Positions 1-6,809 of a DNA stretch of 9,978 nucleotides are shown piece after piece (within the stretch, counting starts at the first letter, position 1; each line of letters starts with the position of its first letter). The DNA is taken from positions 1 through 9,978 of the forward strand of contig CANPYA010000044.1 of the NCBI GenBank assembly GCA_947587565.1. The letters are read 5' to 3'. The notes below the pieces were generated by a model. It was not told the DNA's origin, did no database searches, and saw nothing but the letters and a program-made list of their open reading frames with translations. Position numbers and translations under genes: made by a program. The stretch is from an uncultured Bacilli bacterium. GTDB lineage: Bacteria; Bacillota_I; Bacilli_A; RF39; UBA660.

Positions 1-1169
1 CTTCTTAAAGGACCATCACAAGATAGTTCAATAGATGAACCTTGAGTAAATGAACCAGAGGCCATAATTATTTTATCATCATAACCCGGCATATCGGTTG
101 GAACAGGAACAGCATTACTATCGATAGCAGCAGAGGCTTGAATACCTTCACAAAATTTAATTAATTTATCAGGACTACCAAAAATAATATTTTGAACAAT
201 ATCACATCTTTTTGCATTATACTTTGGTTCAACTTCATAACCTAATTTTTCTAAAACTAAACTCATTAATATAGCGGTTTTTAAACTACTGGCCACTACA
301 CTTGGAGCATGATATAATCCCATTAATATTTCTCTATTCATACCTAAAGAAGGACCAACTTCCCTGCCTTCTCCCGGAACGGTTAATCTTTCTGAAGTTA
401 AATCTACTAACTTCTTTTTACCCGCAATATAAGCTCCATTGGAAGCAATTCCGCCACCTAAGTTTTTAATTAGAGAACCTACAATAATATCGGCTCCTAC
501 TTCTAAAGGGGTTTTATCTTCGACAAATTCCGTATAACAATTATCTACCATAATAATTACATCTTTATCGACTCTTCTGATTTCTGAGATAACTTTTTGG
601 ATTTTTACAATATCAACACTTTTTCTCGTTGAATAGCCTTTACTTCTTTGAATTTCAATTAATTTAATCTTTTTATTTTTTAAAGTTTCTGTTATTTTAG
701 CATAATCAAAATCATCATCTACTAAATCAATTTGTTCATAATTAATGTCAAAAGCTTTTAGGGAACTAGGATTTTCTTTAATGCCAATAACTTCGTGTAA
801 GGTGTCATATGGAAGACCCGTAATACTTAACATGGTATCATTTGGCCGAAGTAAACCAAATAAGGCCACCGTTAAAGCATGGGTACCAGAAATAAATTGA
901 CTTCTTACTAAAGCCGATTCGGCTCCTAAAACGTTTGCAAATACTTTTTCTATTTTATCTCTTCCTATATCATTATAACCATAACCCGTTGAAGAAGAAA
1001 AATCACTTTCCCCCACATTTTCTTCTTTAAAGGCCTTTAATACTTTGGTCATATTTAAAAATGCTAAATCATCAATTTCTTTATAAATATCTGTTAATTC
1101 TTTTTCACAATTTAAAACTAAATCATAAATATCTTTTTTAATATTAAAATATTCTAGTTCACTTTTCAA
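1..1169 (-). CDS. ynbB: YnbB-family PLP-dependent lyase (methionine gamma-lyase-like, 'aluminium resistance' family), C-terminus cut by window edge
   Basis: This is a pyridoxal-phosphate enzyme of the aluminium-resistance/YnbB family, related to cystathionine and methionine gamma-lyases and expected in the cytosol. Its substrate is not established. Seen in the translation: TGYGYNDIGRD (residues 61-71), SGTHAL (94-99), PYDTL (120-124), the cofactor-nitrogen Asp in MVDN (D209), and the Schiff-base lysine K235 in SLIKNLGGG. No ATG fits the 5' end. I chose TTG at 1167-1169 because an AGGTGAT ribosome binding site lies five bases upstream (1174-1180) and residues from there match the family N-terminus. 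The frame is open for 389 codons to the left edge; family members are about 410-430 residues, so only some 20-40 residues are missing. It overlaps the end of the SDR gene by 11 bases and is the last visible gene of the operon. The family call is firm; the physiological role is not known. Confidence 0.9.
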   Translation of the reverse strand, partial: MKSELEYFNIKKDIYDLVLNCEKELTDIYKEIDDLAFLNMTKVLKAFKEENVGESDFSSSTGYGYNDIGRDKIEKVFANVLGAESALVRSQFISGTHALTVALFGLLRPNDTMLSITGLPYDTLHEVIGIKENPSSLKAFDINYEQIDLVDDDFDYAKITETLKNKKIKLIEIQRSKGYSTRKSVDIVKIQKVISEIRRVDKDVIIMVDNCYTEFVEDKTPLEVGADIIVGSLIKNLGGGIASNGAYIAGKKKLVDLTSERLTVPGEGREVGPSLGMNREILMGLYHAPSVVASSLKTAILMSLVLEKLGYEVEPKYNAKRCDIVQNIIFGSPDKLIKFCEGIQASAAIDSNAVPVPTDMPGYDDKIIMASGSFTQGSSIELSCDGPLR

Positions 1170-1851
1170 AGTTATCACCTAATTTCACAATTTCGCCACT
1201 TATTATATCATCATTAATAATTATTTCAATTATTTTTAAAGCCACTTCTTCTTTTGTTAATAATTTATCTTGACCAATTCTTTTAAGTTCACTTTTTAAA
1301 AATTCTTGGTCCATTTTTCGAACACTTGCGGTATCGACATAATTTGGAGCCAAAGCACAAACCTTTAGCGAAGGTAGTCTTTGAGCCATAATTTTCGTTA
1401 AAGTTTCTACTCCCGCTTTAGATGAGGCATAATCTACTTCATAAACATTATAAGTTGTGGAAGCATCCGTTGAGGACATATTCACAATTACTCCCCTATC
1501 CATTATTAAAGAAGCATACTTATTAATTAAAAAAGTACCTCCTAAATTAACCTCTAAAACCTTCATAAATTCATCTTTGCTTTTATCATAAATATCATTG
1601 TCCATAGTTAAAGCGGCACAATTAACGACCACATCTAACTTTTCATGTTTATCTTTAATATAATCAAATAACTCTTTAACTTCTTTTTCGCGTGTTATAT
1701 CACATTTATAAGTATCATATAACTCATCTATTTTATGATTATTAAAGGTTCCAATTACCGTCGCGCCATATTCATTTAAAATGCTAGCTAAAGAGCCACC
1801 AATATCTGATGATGCCCCCACAATTAAAACAACTAATCCTGCCAAATCCAT
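1159..1851 (-). CDS. Short-chain dehydrogenase/reductase (SDR), FabG-like
   Basis: This is a soluble NAD(P)-dependent oxidoreductase of the classical SDR fold, 230 residues, about the usual length of 230-250. Seen: the dinucleotide-binding glycine motif GASSDIG (12-18), the NCAA version of the NNAG motif (77-80), the structural Asn in VNLGG (N102), the catalytic Ser in NMSS (126-127), and the active-site YxxxK as YASSK (Y141, K145). The full Asn-Ser-Tyr-Lys set is present, so the enzyme should be active. The substrate cannot be read from sequence. It is unlikely to be the sole FabG, because it sits away from fatty-acid genes and its motifs are divergent. Its ATG overlaps the preceding stop codon by one base (TAATG) with an AGGTGAG site just upstream, which points to translational coupling. 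It is followed by the YnbB-like lyase, so a linked role in small-molecule metabolism is possible but unproven. Confidence 0.9.
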   Translation of the reverse strand: MDLAGLVVLIVGASSDIGGSLASILNEYGATVIGTFNNHKIDELYDTYKCDITREKEVKELFDYIKDKHEKLDVVVNCAALTMDNDIYDKSKDEFMKVLEVNLGGTFLINKYASLIMDRGVIVNMSSTDASTTYNVYEVDYASSKAGVETLTKIMAQRLPSLKVCALAPNYVDTASVRKMDQEFLKSELKRIGQDKLLTKEEVALKIIEIIINDDIISGEIVKLGDNFEK

Positions 1852-2969
1852 TATCTCACCTTATTATCTTTATTAAATTTTAAAATATCTTTAAATTCTG
1901 TTTCACTAACTAAAGTATTATCAACCTTAAATTGTAAATTATCAAATCCGGCACTGTAATCTAAAGTAATATACCTATAATCATTAGGTAAATATAAACT
2001 TACCACATTTAAATCTCTATTAATAGCAATTTTTAAATTAGTACTTTCATCTTTAATATTAATAACAGCATAAGTACTTTCAAATATTAAATTACTATAT
2101 TCATCTTTTACTTTATCAATATGTTTTAAGATAAAGATAATTGTTTCTAAATCGGTTAAATCATAAAAATGTTTATCTAAAGCTGCATCATGAATAGATA
2201 ATTTAGCATAATATAATTTTTTAGAAATAATTTTAACTGGTATATTGTATTTTTCCGCTAAAGCATAAGCTTCACTTTTATCTAGTTCGGTATAGGGTTC
2301 AAATAAAATAACCCCTTTAAAAGTTGTTTTTTTAGCATCTAAAGTGATATCACTATAAATATTTTTATAAGTTTCTAAAATAAAGTCCCCATTATTTTTC
2401 ACATTTTCTTTAACTAAATCTATTTCAATTTGTTCAGGAAATTTAAAAGCATTAACATAGGTTTTATGAAAAACTTTTGAACCTGTTGATGTTATTGATG
2501 ATAAAAAATAATTAGGATATTCATTATCTTTGGTTGTAAGGGCATGCGTATCTTTACTACTTATAGCTAAAATATTTTCTGGGTTAATATCACACACTAA
2601 AGCATAATTAATTCTATTAAATGTTCCCATATGTTTACTCGTAATAAGGGATGCCGAAATTATTCCTTTTCTTGCCTTATCATAAGTTGCACTTTGTTTA
2701 GTTGGTGATGTTACAACAAATTTAAAATTATCCCCATTAGTAAACTCTTCAAAGTTAGTTATCTCTTGCATCCATACTTTACTAAAGAAAGGTTTTAAAG
2801 TCATATTAAGATTAACTAATTCTTGATAATTTTTAATTCCTTCTTTTTTTAAACTTAGTTCAATTCTCTTTATTTGAATAAATTCTTCTTTACTAAAAAG
2901 TCCTCGATATTCTTTTAATAAAGTATTAATGCTTAAAATTATTTCATTTAATATTTCTTCTTTGTTCAT
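1851..2969 (-). CDS. Protein of unknown function, 372 aa, in the HD/SDR/YnbB operon
   Basis: I do not recognise this protein. It has no signal peptide or membrane segment, so it is probably cytosolic. The first 60 or so residues look helical and charged. A mixed alpha/beta middle follows (about 80-250), with short beta-like runs such as YALVCDI (122-128) and GVILF (219-223). The stretch ALAEKYNIPVKII (236-248) looks like the helix-strand step of a Rossmann-type or similar alpha/beta domain. The C-terminal 100 residues look beta-rich. No catalytic motif stands out. The ATG at 2969 has only a weak GAGTGA site and lies 26 bases inside the end of the HD gene, so it probably depends on translation of that gene. 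Its stop codon overlaps the SDR start by one base. Base composition and codon use match the neighbours, with no sign of recent transfer. The ORF is certain by layout; the function is open. Confidence 0.85.
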   Translation of the reverse strand: MNKEEILNEIILSINTLLKEYRGLFSKEEFIQIKRIELSLKKEGIKNYQELVNLNMTLKPFFSKVWMQEITNFEEFTNGDNFKFVVTSPTKQSATYDKARKGIISASLITSKHMGTFNRINYALVCDINPENILAISSKDTHALTTKDNEYPNYFLSSITSTGSKVFHKTYVNAFKFPEQIEIDLVKENVKNNGDFILETYKNIYSDITLDAKKTTFKGVILFEPYTELDKSEAYALAEKYNIPVKIISKKLYYAKLSIHDAALDKHFYDLTDLETIIFILKHIDKVKDEYSNLIFESTYAVINIKDESTNLKIAINRDLNVVSLYLPNDYRYITLDYSAGFDNLQFKVDNTLVSETEFKDILKFNKDNKVR

Positions 2970-3588
2970 TTAATTCACTCATTTCTATTAACATTCTTGC
3001 ATAACGATTATTTTGAATATATTTGGTAAATTCCATTAAAGACTTGGATATATTTAAACATAATTTATCGGGATTAAAATTAATACCCTTAATCCGAATT
3101 AAATCTAAGATATCGGCATCTCTTAAAATTTTTAACAGTAAAGAATAGTTAGCGCATGGTTCTAAATTATATTTGACAAATGGTAAATAATCATAAGGGG
3201 ATTTATTATGACCAAAGACTAAGGCTTGAACTAAGTTTAAATTTTCTCTATTTTGATAAAATTCTTGTTTAATTAAAACATCCGGAACTAAAGAGGCACC
3301 GACAATATTATGATAATAATCATAGATATCATCAATTCGTCCAATATCATGTAAAAATGCGGCATCCGTTAAAATCTTTTTTAAATTATTATCTAAATTA
3401 TAATACTCCGCTATAGTTAAAGATAAAAGGGCCACATTACAAAAATGAATTAAATTATGTTTATTAAACTCCGGAAAAACATATTTATCTATTAAAGATA
3501 AATTATGCGTTAAAAAAGATAATATATCTCTTTTATTAATATATTCTAAAACATCATTGACATCAAAGTTTTCCATACTTTTATCCAT
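2944..3588 (-). CDS. HD-domain metal-dependent phosphohydrolase
   Basis: This is a 214-residue cytosolic protein of the HD superfamily, whose members hydrolyse phosphate esters of nucleotides and related molecules with bound divalent metal. Seen: first His in LIHFC (H48), the signature HD in FLHDIGR (H80-D81), further histidines H93 and H127 in positions used by multi-metal HD enzymes, and the distal Asp in LRDADILD (D157/D159). No second domain such as RelA, GGDEF or nucleotidyltransferase is fused, so the substrate is unknown. The frame stays open 16 codons further upstream, to an ATG at 3636. I chose ATG at 3586-3588 because an AAGGA site sits seven bases ahead (3596-3600) and the operon promoter (3608-3636) occupies the upstream extension. 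It is the first gene of the operon and overlaps the following gene by 26 bases. Confidence 0.9.
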   Translation of the reverse strand: MDKSMENFDVNDVLEYINKRDILSFLTHNLSLIDKYVFPEFNKHNLIHFCNVALLSLTIAEYYNLDNNLKKILTDAAFLHDIGRIDDIYDYYHNIVGASLVPDVLIKQEFYQNRENLNLVQALVFGHNKSPYDYLPFVKYNLEPCANYSLLLKILRDADILDLIRIKGINFNPDKLCLNISKSLMEFTKYIQNNRYARMLIEMSELNEQRRNIK

Positions 3589-3607
3589 AACTTCGTCCTT
3601 CAATAAC

Positions 3608-3636
3608 ATTATAGAATATTTGATTTTTATAGTCAA
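3608..3636 (-). promoter_or_regulatory. Sigma-A-type promoter of the HD-unknown-SDR-ynbB operon
   Basis: On the minus strand TTGACT (3631-3636) is followed after exactly 17 bases by TATAAT (3608-3613), a near-consensus housekeeping promoter. Transcription should start near 3601, giving a leader of about 12 bases with the AAGGA site of the HD gene at its very start. The stop codon of the upstream CmpB-like gene (3633-3635) lies inside the -35 box, so the two units abut with no terminator between them. Confidence 0.85.
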
Positions 3637-4139
3637 ATTTTAAACAAAATTTTATAAAGTAAATCACCACTAAAGATAAGGGTAATAATTGCTAAAACAG
3701 TTTTAAGATAATTTTTATTAAATTTTTCAATCATTTTTAATACTAAAGGATATAAAACATAGGTAACAAGGAGTCCTCCTATACCAAAACAAAAGGCACT
3801 TAAAAAACAGACATAACCATTAATATTTAAAAAGTAACCAGTATAATCCCAAAGACGCATTTTTAAAAATTTTAATAGAAAGTAACCAGATAATCCTTCT
3901 AAAGCCCCTGTTATAAAAAATGATAAGAAGAAAATTACTAATGGTTTATGATGAAATTTATATAAAAGAAGGACAAGTAAAGCCCCAAGACCATAAATAG
4001 GTAACCAAGGGCCTTTTAAAAAACCATGACTAAAGAATTTACCTTGGTATATAAAATTTAAAATTAATTCATAAAAATAACCAATGATACTAGAAATATA
4101 AAATATTAAACCAATTTTAATAACTAAATTATCCTTCAT
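3633..4139 (-). CDS. CmpB-family membrane protein (putative ABC transporter type IV permease)
   Basis: This is a small polytopic membrane protein of about 168 residues. Hydrophobic segments lie near residues 8-30, 48-62, 66-92, 106-131 and 145-165. Family hallmarks are visible: a Glu in the first helix (E24), GFLKGPWLPIYG (39-50), a Glu in the third helix (E81), WDYTG (97-101) and NINGY (105-109). These match the putative ABC transporter type IV/CmpB family, for which a transport role is only a database-derived label. No ATPase gene is adjacent, so its function stays open. The ATG at 4137-4139 is used here; an in-frame GTG at 4148 would add three residues. Neither has a good ribosome binding site. 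A weak promoter-like pair (TTTAAA, TACTAT) just upstream would leave a very short leader. It diverges from the plus-strand pair at 4258. Confidence 0.85.
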   Translation of the reverse strand: MKDNLVIKIGLIFYISSIIGYFYELILNFIYQGKFFSHGFLKGPWLPIYGLGALLVLLLYKFHHKPLVIFFLSFFITGALEGLSGYFLLKFLKMRLWDYTGYFLNINGYVCFLSAFCFGIGGLLVTYVLYPLVLKMIEKFNKNYLKTVLAIITLIFSGDLLYKILFKI

Positions 4140-4257
4140 ATTAATCACATTAATAGTATGAGTAAAAAATGGTAATTTAAATAACCAATAATTTCTAAAT
4201 TAATAAAGTATTTTTAAAAGTAATTAGGAAATACTATAAATAGAAAGGTTGGATATA

Positions 4258-4485
4258 ATGAATAAAGAGTATAAAAAAGCTCCCGATGTTTTAACAACTA
4301 AAGATTTAGACTATTTAAAAGATATTTTTGGGTGGCATCATACCGCTTATAAAGTAAGTATGGATGCTTTAGAATTTATTAATGATAAACAAGTTGCTAA
4401 TATGTTTATGGAAGCTAGTAAAATCTTTTATGATCATATGAAAACAGTTATCAGTATTTTAAAGGAGGAAAGTAGTAATGAATAA
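4258..4485 (+). CDS. Small helical protein, partner of CotF-like protein
   Basis: This encodes a 75-residue protein, predicted all-helical and acidic at the C-terminus, with no signal peptide or membrane segment. Residues 14-70 look like one helical hairpin, as in half of a ferritin-like four-helix bundle, with His at 27, 28 and 60 and Glu at 39 and 52. I do not assign a function. In clostridia CotF-type genes are often preceded by a similar short helical gene, so a joint role with the next protein is a reasonable inference. The ATG at 4258 is preferred because an AAAGG site (4244-4248) is spaced nine bases away. An in-frame TTG at 4249 touches the site and is unlikely. Its stop codon overlaps the start of the next gene by eight bases. 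The upstream region holds TACTATAAA (4232-4240) as a possible -10, but no convincing -35. Confidence 0.8.
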   Translation: MNKEYKKAPDVLTTKDLDYLKDIFGWHHTAYKVSMDALEFINDKQVANMFMEASKIFYDHMKTVISILKEESSNE

Positions 4486-4792
4486 CAATAAAATAAGTAA
4501 TCCTAAAAAAGAAGTACCTACTGGACTTGCTTTAAATGATCAAGATTATATGACTATTTTACTTTGCCATTTTAAAGAATTAGAGAAAAATTTAACTGTG
4601 GCTTTAACCGAAGCTTCTAATCAAAAATTATATAAAGAACTTAAAAAAATGTTTGATTCCATTGCAAATACCCAAAGGCTGGCTTATGAATTAATGTTTA
4701 ATTATGGTTGGTATAGTTTAGAAAAAGCTAAAGATACTAAAATTAAAACATTAGAAAATGAATTACAAACGCAAATTGATAATTTAAATTAA
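4478..4792 (+). CDS. CotF-family spore-coat-like protein
   Basis: This is a 104-residue helical protein of the coat F family, which adopts a ferritin-like helical bundle. Seen: the family opening ND(Q/R)DYMT (20-26), the central NLTVALTEASN (38-48), and the diagnostic GWY (77-79) followed by a charged helix. The first 16 residues are a polar tail. In spore formers such proteins are found in the coat or mother cell, but CotF-like proteins also occur widely in clostridia with no proven coat role. Whether this organism sporulates cannot be seen here. A strong AAAGGAGG site (4463-4470) lies nine bases before the ATG, inside the end of the preceding gene, so the two are co-translated. A terminator follows immediately. 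Confidence 0.85.
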   Translation: MNNNKISNPKKEVPTGLALNDQDYMTILLCHFKELEKNLTVALTEASNQKLYKELKKMFDSIANTQRLAYELMFNYGWYSLEKAKDTKIKTLENELQTQIDNLN

Positions 4793-4796
4793 GATG

Positions 4797-4832
4797 AAAA
4801 AACAAATAGAAATTCAAATCTATTTGTTTTTT
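4797..4832. terminator. Bidirectional intrinsic terminator between convergent genes
   Basis: A perfect 14-base inverted repeat (4797-4810 and 4819-4832; core ACAAATAGA/TCTATTTGT) flanks an 8-base loop. It has six A on one side and six T on the other, so it works as a U-tailed hairpin in both directions. It closes the plus-strand CotF pair and the minus-strand surface protein gene. The TAA of the surface gene (4831-4833) overlaps its edge. Confidence 0.9.
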
Positions 4833-6747
4833 AACTATATAAAACTTGACAATCTGTTTTAGAAGTATTGCCTGTACTTTCTATACAACTACTTACACTA
4901 CTCCATCCCGACCAGGGGTTCCATCCATTTGGTTCACAGCCATTACTTGGAGTTTGACAACTAGCATATCCACATCCTTTACATTCACAGGAATATGCAT
5001 CAGCACAATATCTACTATAAGTTGTACAATTCCAAAAAAAACTTGAACCTTGCATAGTACTGCAACTACGCTTTTCATAATAATTAGTATATGATGGATT
5101 TACTGTTGTTGGCCCTAAAACAGAATTTCCATTCGCAGCCCAATCAGAATATCTATAACATCCACAACAGCCTACATCCTTACAAGTTGCATAACCACAA
5201 TCTGAATTTTGAGCATACTTATAAGTTCTACATGTTGCCGTTCTTTTAAAAGCTCTTTTTGTAACACCTACACTACAACTACTACTATTTCCAGCCAGAT
5301 CTTTTACAGTATATGTTTGAATAAAACTTTCTGTTCTGAAGCCACTTCTGCTTGCTCTCATTTGTTTACTTTCTACAGGGCATCCACTTGTATAATCTTT
5401 ACATTTTACAAGTACATTTAATCCTAAATTAATTATTCCCCCTTTTTTTTCTGTTCCACAAATTGGTGGAATTTTATCGACTTTATAAGAATTAGAACAT
5501 ATTACACCACTACTATTACCTGCTTTATCTATTACTTCTGCACATAACTTGCTTTCTTCTCCGTCTGCTAAAGATGCTGACTTATCACTTTTATTTTCTT
5601 CCTCTTCTGGTGTACATGTTTCTTCATTTGTTATACATGTCTTTATACTTTCAATGCCACTTTCATCATCATCGCTACCGGTTGCTACTATGACTATATT
5701 TTTTAACCAACCATTTTCTCCTGGAATTCTACTTTTTTCACTAAATGTTATTCCTGGATTATTACCATCTACTTGATAAGTTGTACCCATACATCCACTT
5801 GCTCCCGTTTGACCTAATAAATCAGTTCCTTGATAACATATTCTTTGATTTTCACTTTTAGTTGGGAATGATGCGACACCACTTTCCCCTTCTAAAGTTA
5901 GATTTGGTGGACAACTAGTTCCTTCTGTAATACAATATTTGATATTTTGCATCCCAATTCCAATTCCATCATCACCAGTTAAAATCATATCCATTTTTTT
6001 ATACCAACTATTAGTATCACTATTTTTGGTGCCATTTGGTGTAGGGGTTACTGTTGGAGCAATAGTATCATAATTTATTTTGTCTTCCTTTTTAGGTGAA
6101 GGACTGCCGCCAAAATCTTTTGTATATGCATATACTTTTTTATCTTCATTTGTTTTATTATCAAAAATATAATCTACTTCAATATGGGTTGCTCCATTAC
6201 TTTTAACCCATTTACCATCACAGGCTATTTTTGGCTTTTCTTCGGATTCCGTTAAACAATAATATTGAATATCATCATCTGTCCAATCTAATGTTGCTTT
6301 ATTTCTTTCTAAATTAGTATATTTTTTACCATTATTCGTTTTTACTGGTGTTATACTAAATCCACTTATTTCTACTGGAGCGGGATCATATTTAAAATAC
6401 AAATAACAATATGTTTCTTTCTTACTTTTAACTGTCGCTATTCTTTCTTCATTATCAAATGTAAGTAAACCTTCCATTTCCTTGCCAGTACTATCAACAC
6501 AACTTGACATTTCAATATTTAAAATATAACCTTCTCCTGGCCAGGAATTCTCAAGATATTCATTATATGTACCTAGATGGTCTTTATCTTCTAACATAAT
6601 AGCATAAGATTTATTACTTCTTATAACTTTACCTTCTTTTAAATTACTTAAATAACTTTGATAGGCAAAAAAGATACTAACTACCTCAATTAGCATTAAG
6701 CTTATTACTAAAGTTATCTTTAATTTATCTTTTTTCATATCCTTCAC
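4831..6747 (-). CDS. Membrane-anchored Cys-rich surface protein with Ig-like repeats and thrombospondin-1-like C-terminal modules
   Basis: Residues 1-9 are basic and about 10-30 hydrophobic, so this is an uncleaved anchor or signal peptide and the rest is outside the cell. A non-repeat domain follows (about 40-125). Next are Ig-like repeats at about 155-228, 229-328 and 329-428, and a shorter one at 429-497, recognisable by D(T/K)IxPxx starts and DxxGxxxxC ends. Repeats two and three share cysteine spacing: 272/279/304/319 and 371/378/402/417. The last 148 residues hold 17 cysteines in two modules, each starting CGYA(T/S)C (517-522, 592-597). The second ends in WNPWSGWSSVSSC (609-621), like a thrombospondin type 1 repeat. 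There is no LPxTG and no enzyme motif. A role in adhesion or surface contact is inference. The start is GTG at 6747, or ATG at 6738 whose AAGGA site is too close; this is unresolved. Monocistronic, between two terminators. Confidence 0.85.
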   Translation of the reverse strand: MKDMKKDKLKITLVISLMLIEVVSIFFAYQSYLSNLKEGKVIRSNKSYAIMLEDKDHLGTYNEYLENSWPGEGYILNIEMSSCVDSTGKEMEGLLTFDNEERIATVKSKKETYCYLYFKYDPAPVEISGFSITPVKTNNGKKYTNLERNKATLDWTDDDIQYYCLTESEEKPKIACDGKWVKSNGATHIEVDYIFDNKTNEDKKVYAYTKDFGGSPSPKKEDKINYDTIAPTVTPTPNGTKNSDTNSWYKKMDMILTGDDGIGIGMQNIKYCITEGTSCPPNLTLEGESGVASFPTKSENQRICYQGTDLLGQTGASGCMGTTYQVDGNNPGITFSEKSRIPGENGWLKNIVIVATGSDDDESGIESIKTCITNEETCTPEEEENKSDKSASLADGEESKLCAEVIDKAGNSSGVICSNSYKVDKIPPICGTEKKGGIINLGLNVLVKCKDYTSGCPVESKQMRASRSGFRTESFIQTYTVKDLAGNSSSCSVGVTKRAFKRTATCRTYKYAQNSDCGYATCKDVGCCGCYRYSDWAANGNSVLGPTTVNPSYTNYYEKRSCSTMQGSSFFWNCTTYSRYCADAYSCECKGCGYASCQTPSNGCEPNGWNPWSGWSSVSSCIESTGNTSKTDCQVLYS

Positions 6748-6754
6748 TAGTTTA

Positions 6755-6783
6755 ATTATAACTTATTTAATTCTTTAAAACAA
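6755..6783 (-). promoter_or_regulatory. Promoter of the Cys-rich surface protein gene
   Basis: On the minus strand TATAAT (6755-6760) is preceded after 17 bases by TTGTTT (6778-6783). The -10 is consensus; the -35 is weak. The -35 box runs into the U-tract of the tsf terminator. The predicted start of transcription, near 6748, falls at the GTG start codon, so the mRNA may be leaderless or carry only a few untranslated bases. Confidence 0.6.
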
Positions 6784-6809
6784 TAAAAAAGAAGCATTTT
6801 TTGCTTCTT
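6782..6809 (-). terminator. Intrinsic terminator of rpsB-tsf
   Basis: On the minus strand an 8-bp stem (AAGAAGCA/TGCTTCTT, 6802-6809 with 6789-6796) with a five-A loop is followed by a T-rich tail (TTTTTTATT). The stem begins inside the tsf stop codon region. Its sequence is nearly symmetric, but the minus direction has the better T-run. Confidence 0.85.

Noticed and set aside
1159..3635. TGA as a tryptophan codon (Mollicutes code)
   Set aside because: TGA ends the SDR, HD and CmpB-like genes at sensible places, and Trp is encoded by TGG in the genes inspected.
3589..3636. N-terminal extension of the HD protein to an upstream ATG at 3636
   Set aside because: The extension covers the promoter -10 and -35 boxes and would precede the expected transcription start; the ATG at 3588 has a properly spaced AAGGA site.
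4202..4240. Promoter for the CotF-like pair using TACTAT or TATAAA as -10
   Set aside because: No -35 of any quality lies 16-18 bases upstream, and the resulting start would truncate the ribosome binding site, so no promoter is called.
4846..5776. Several open frames of 60-75 codons on the plus strand, and one minus-strand frame, inside the surface protein gene
   Set aside because: They are Ser/Thr- or hydrophobic-rich by-products of the Cys/Ser/Gly-rich coding strand, lack ribosome binding sites and show no domain.
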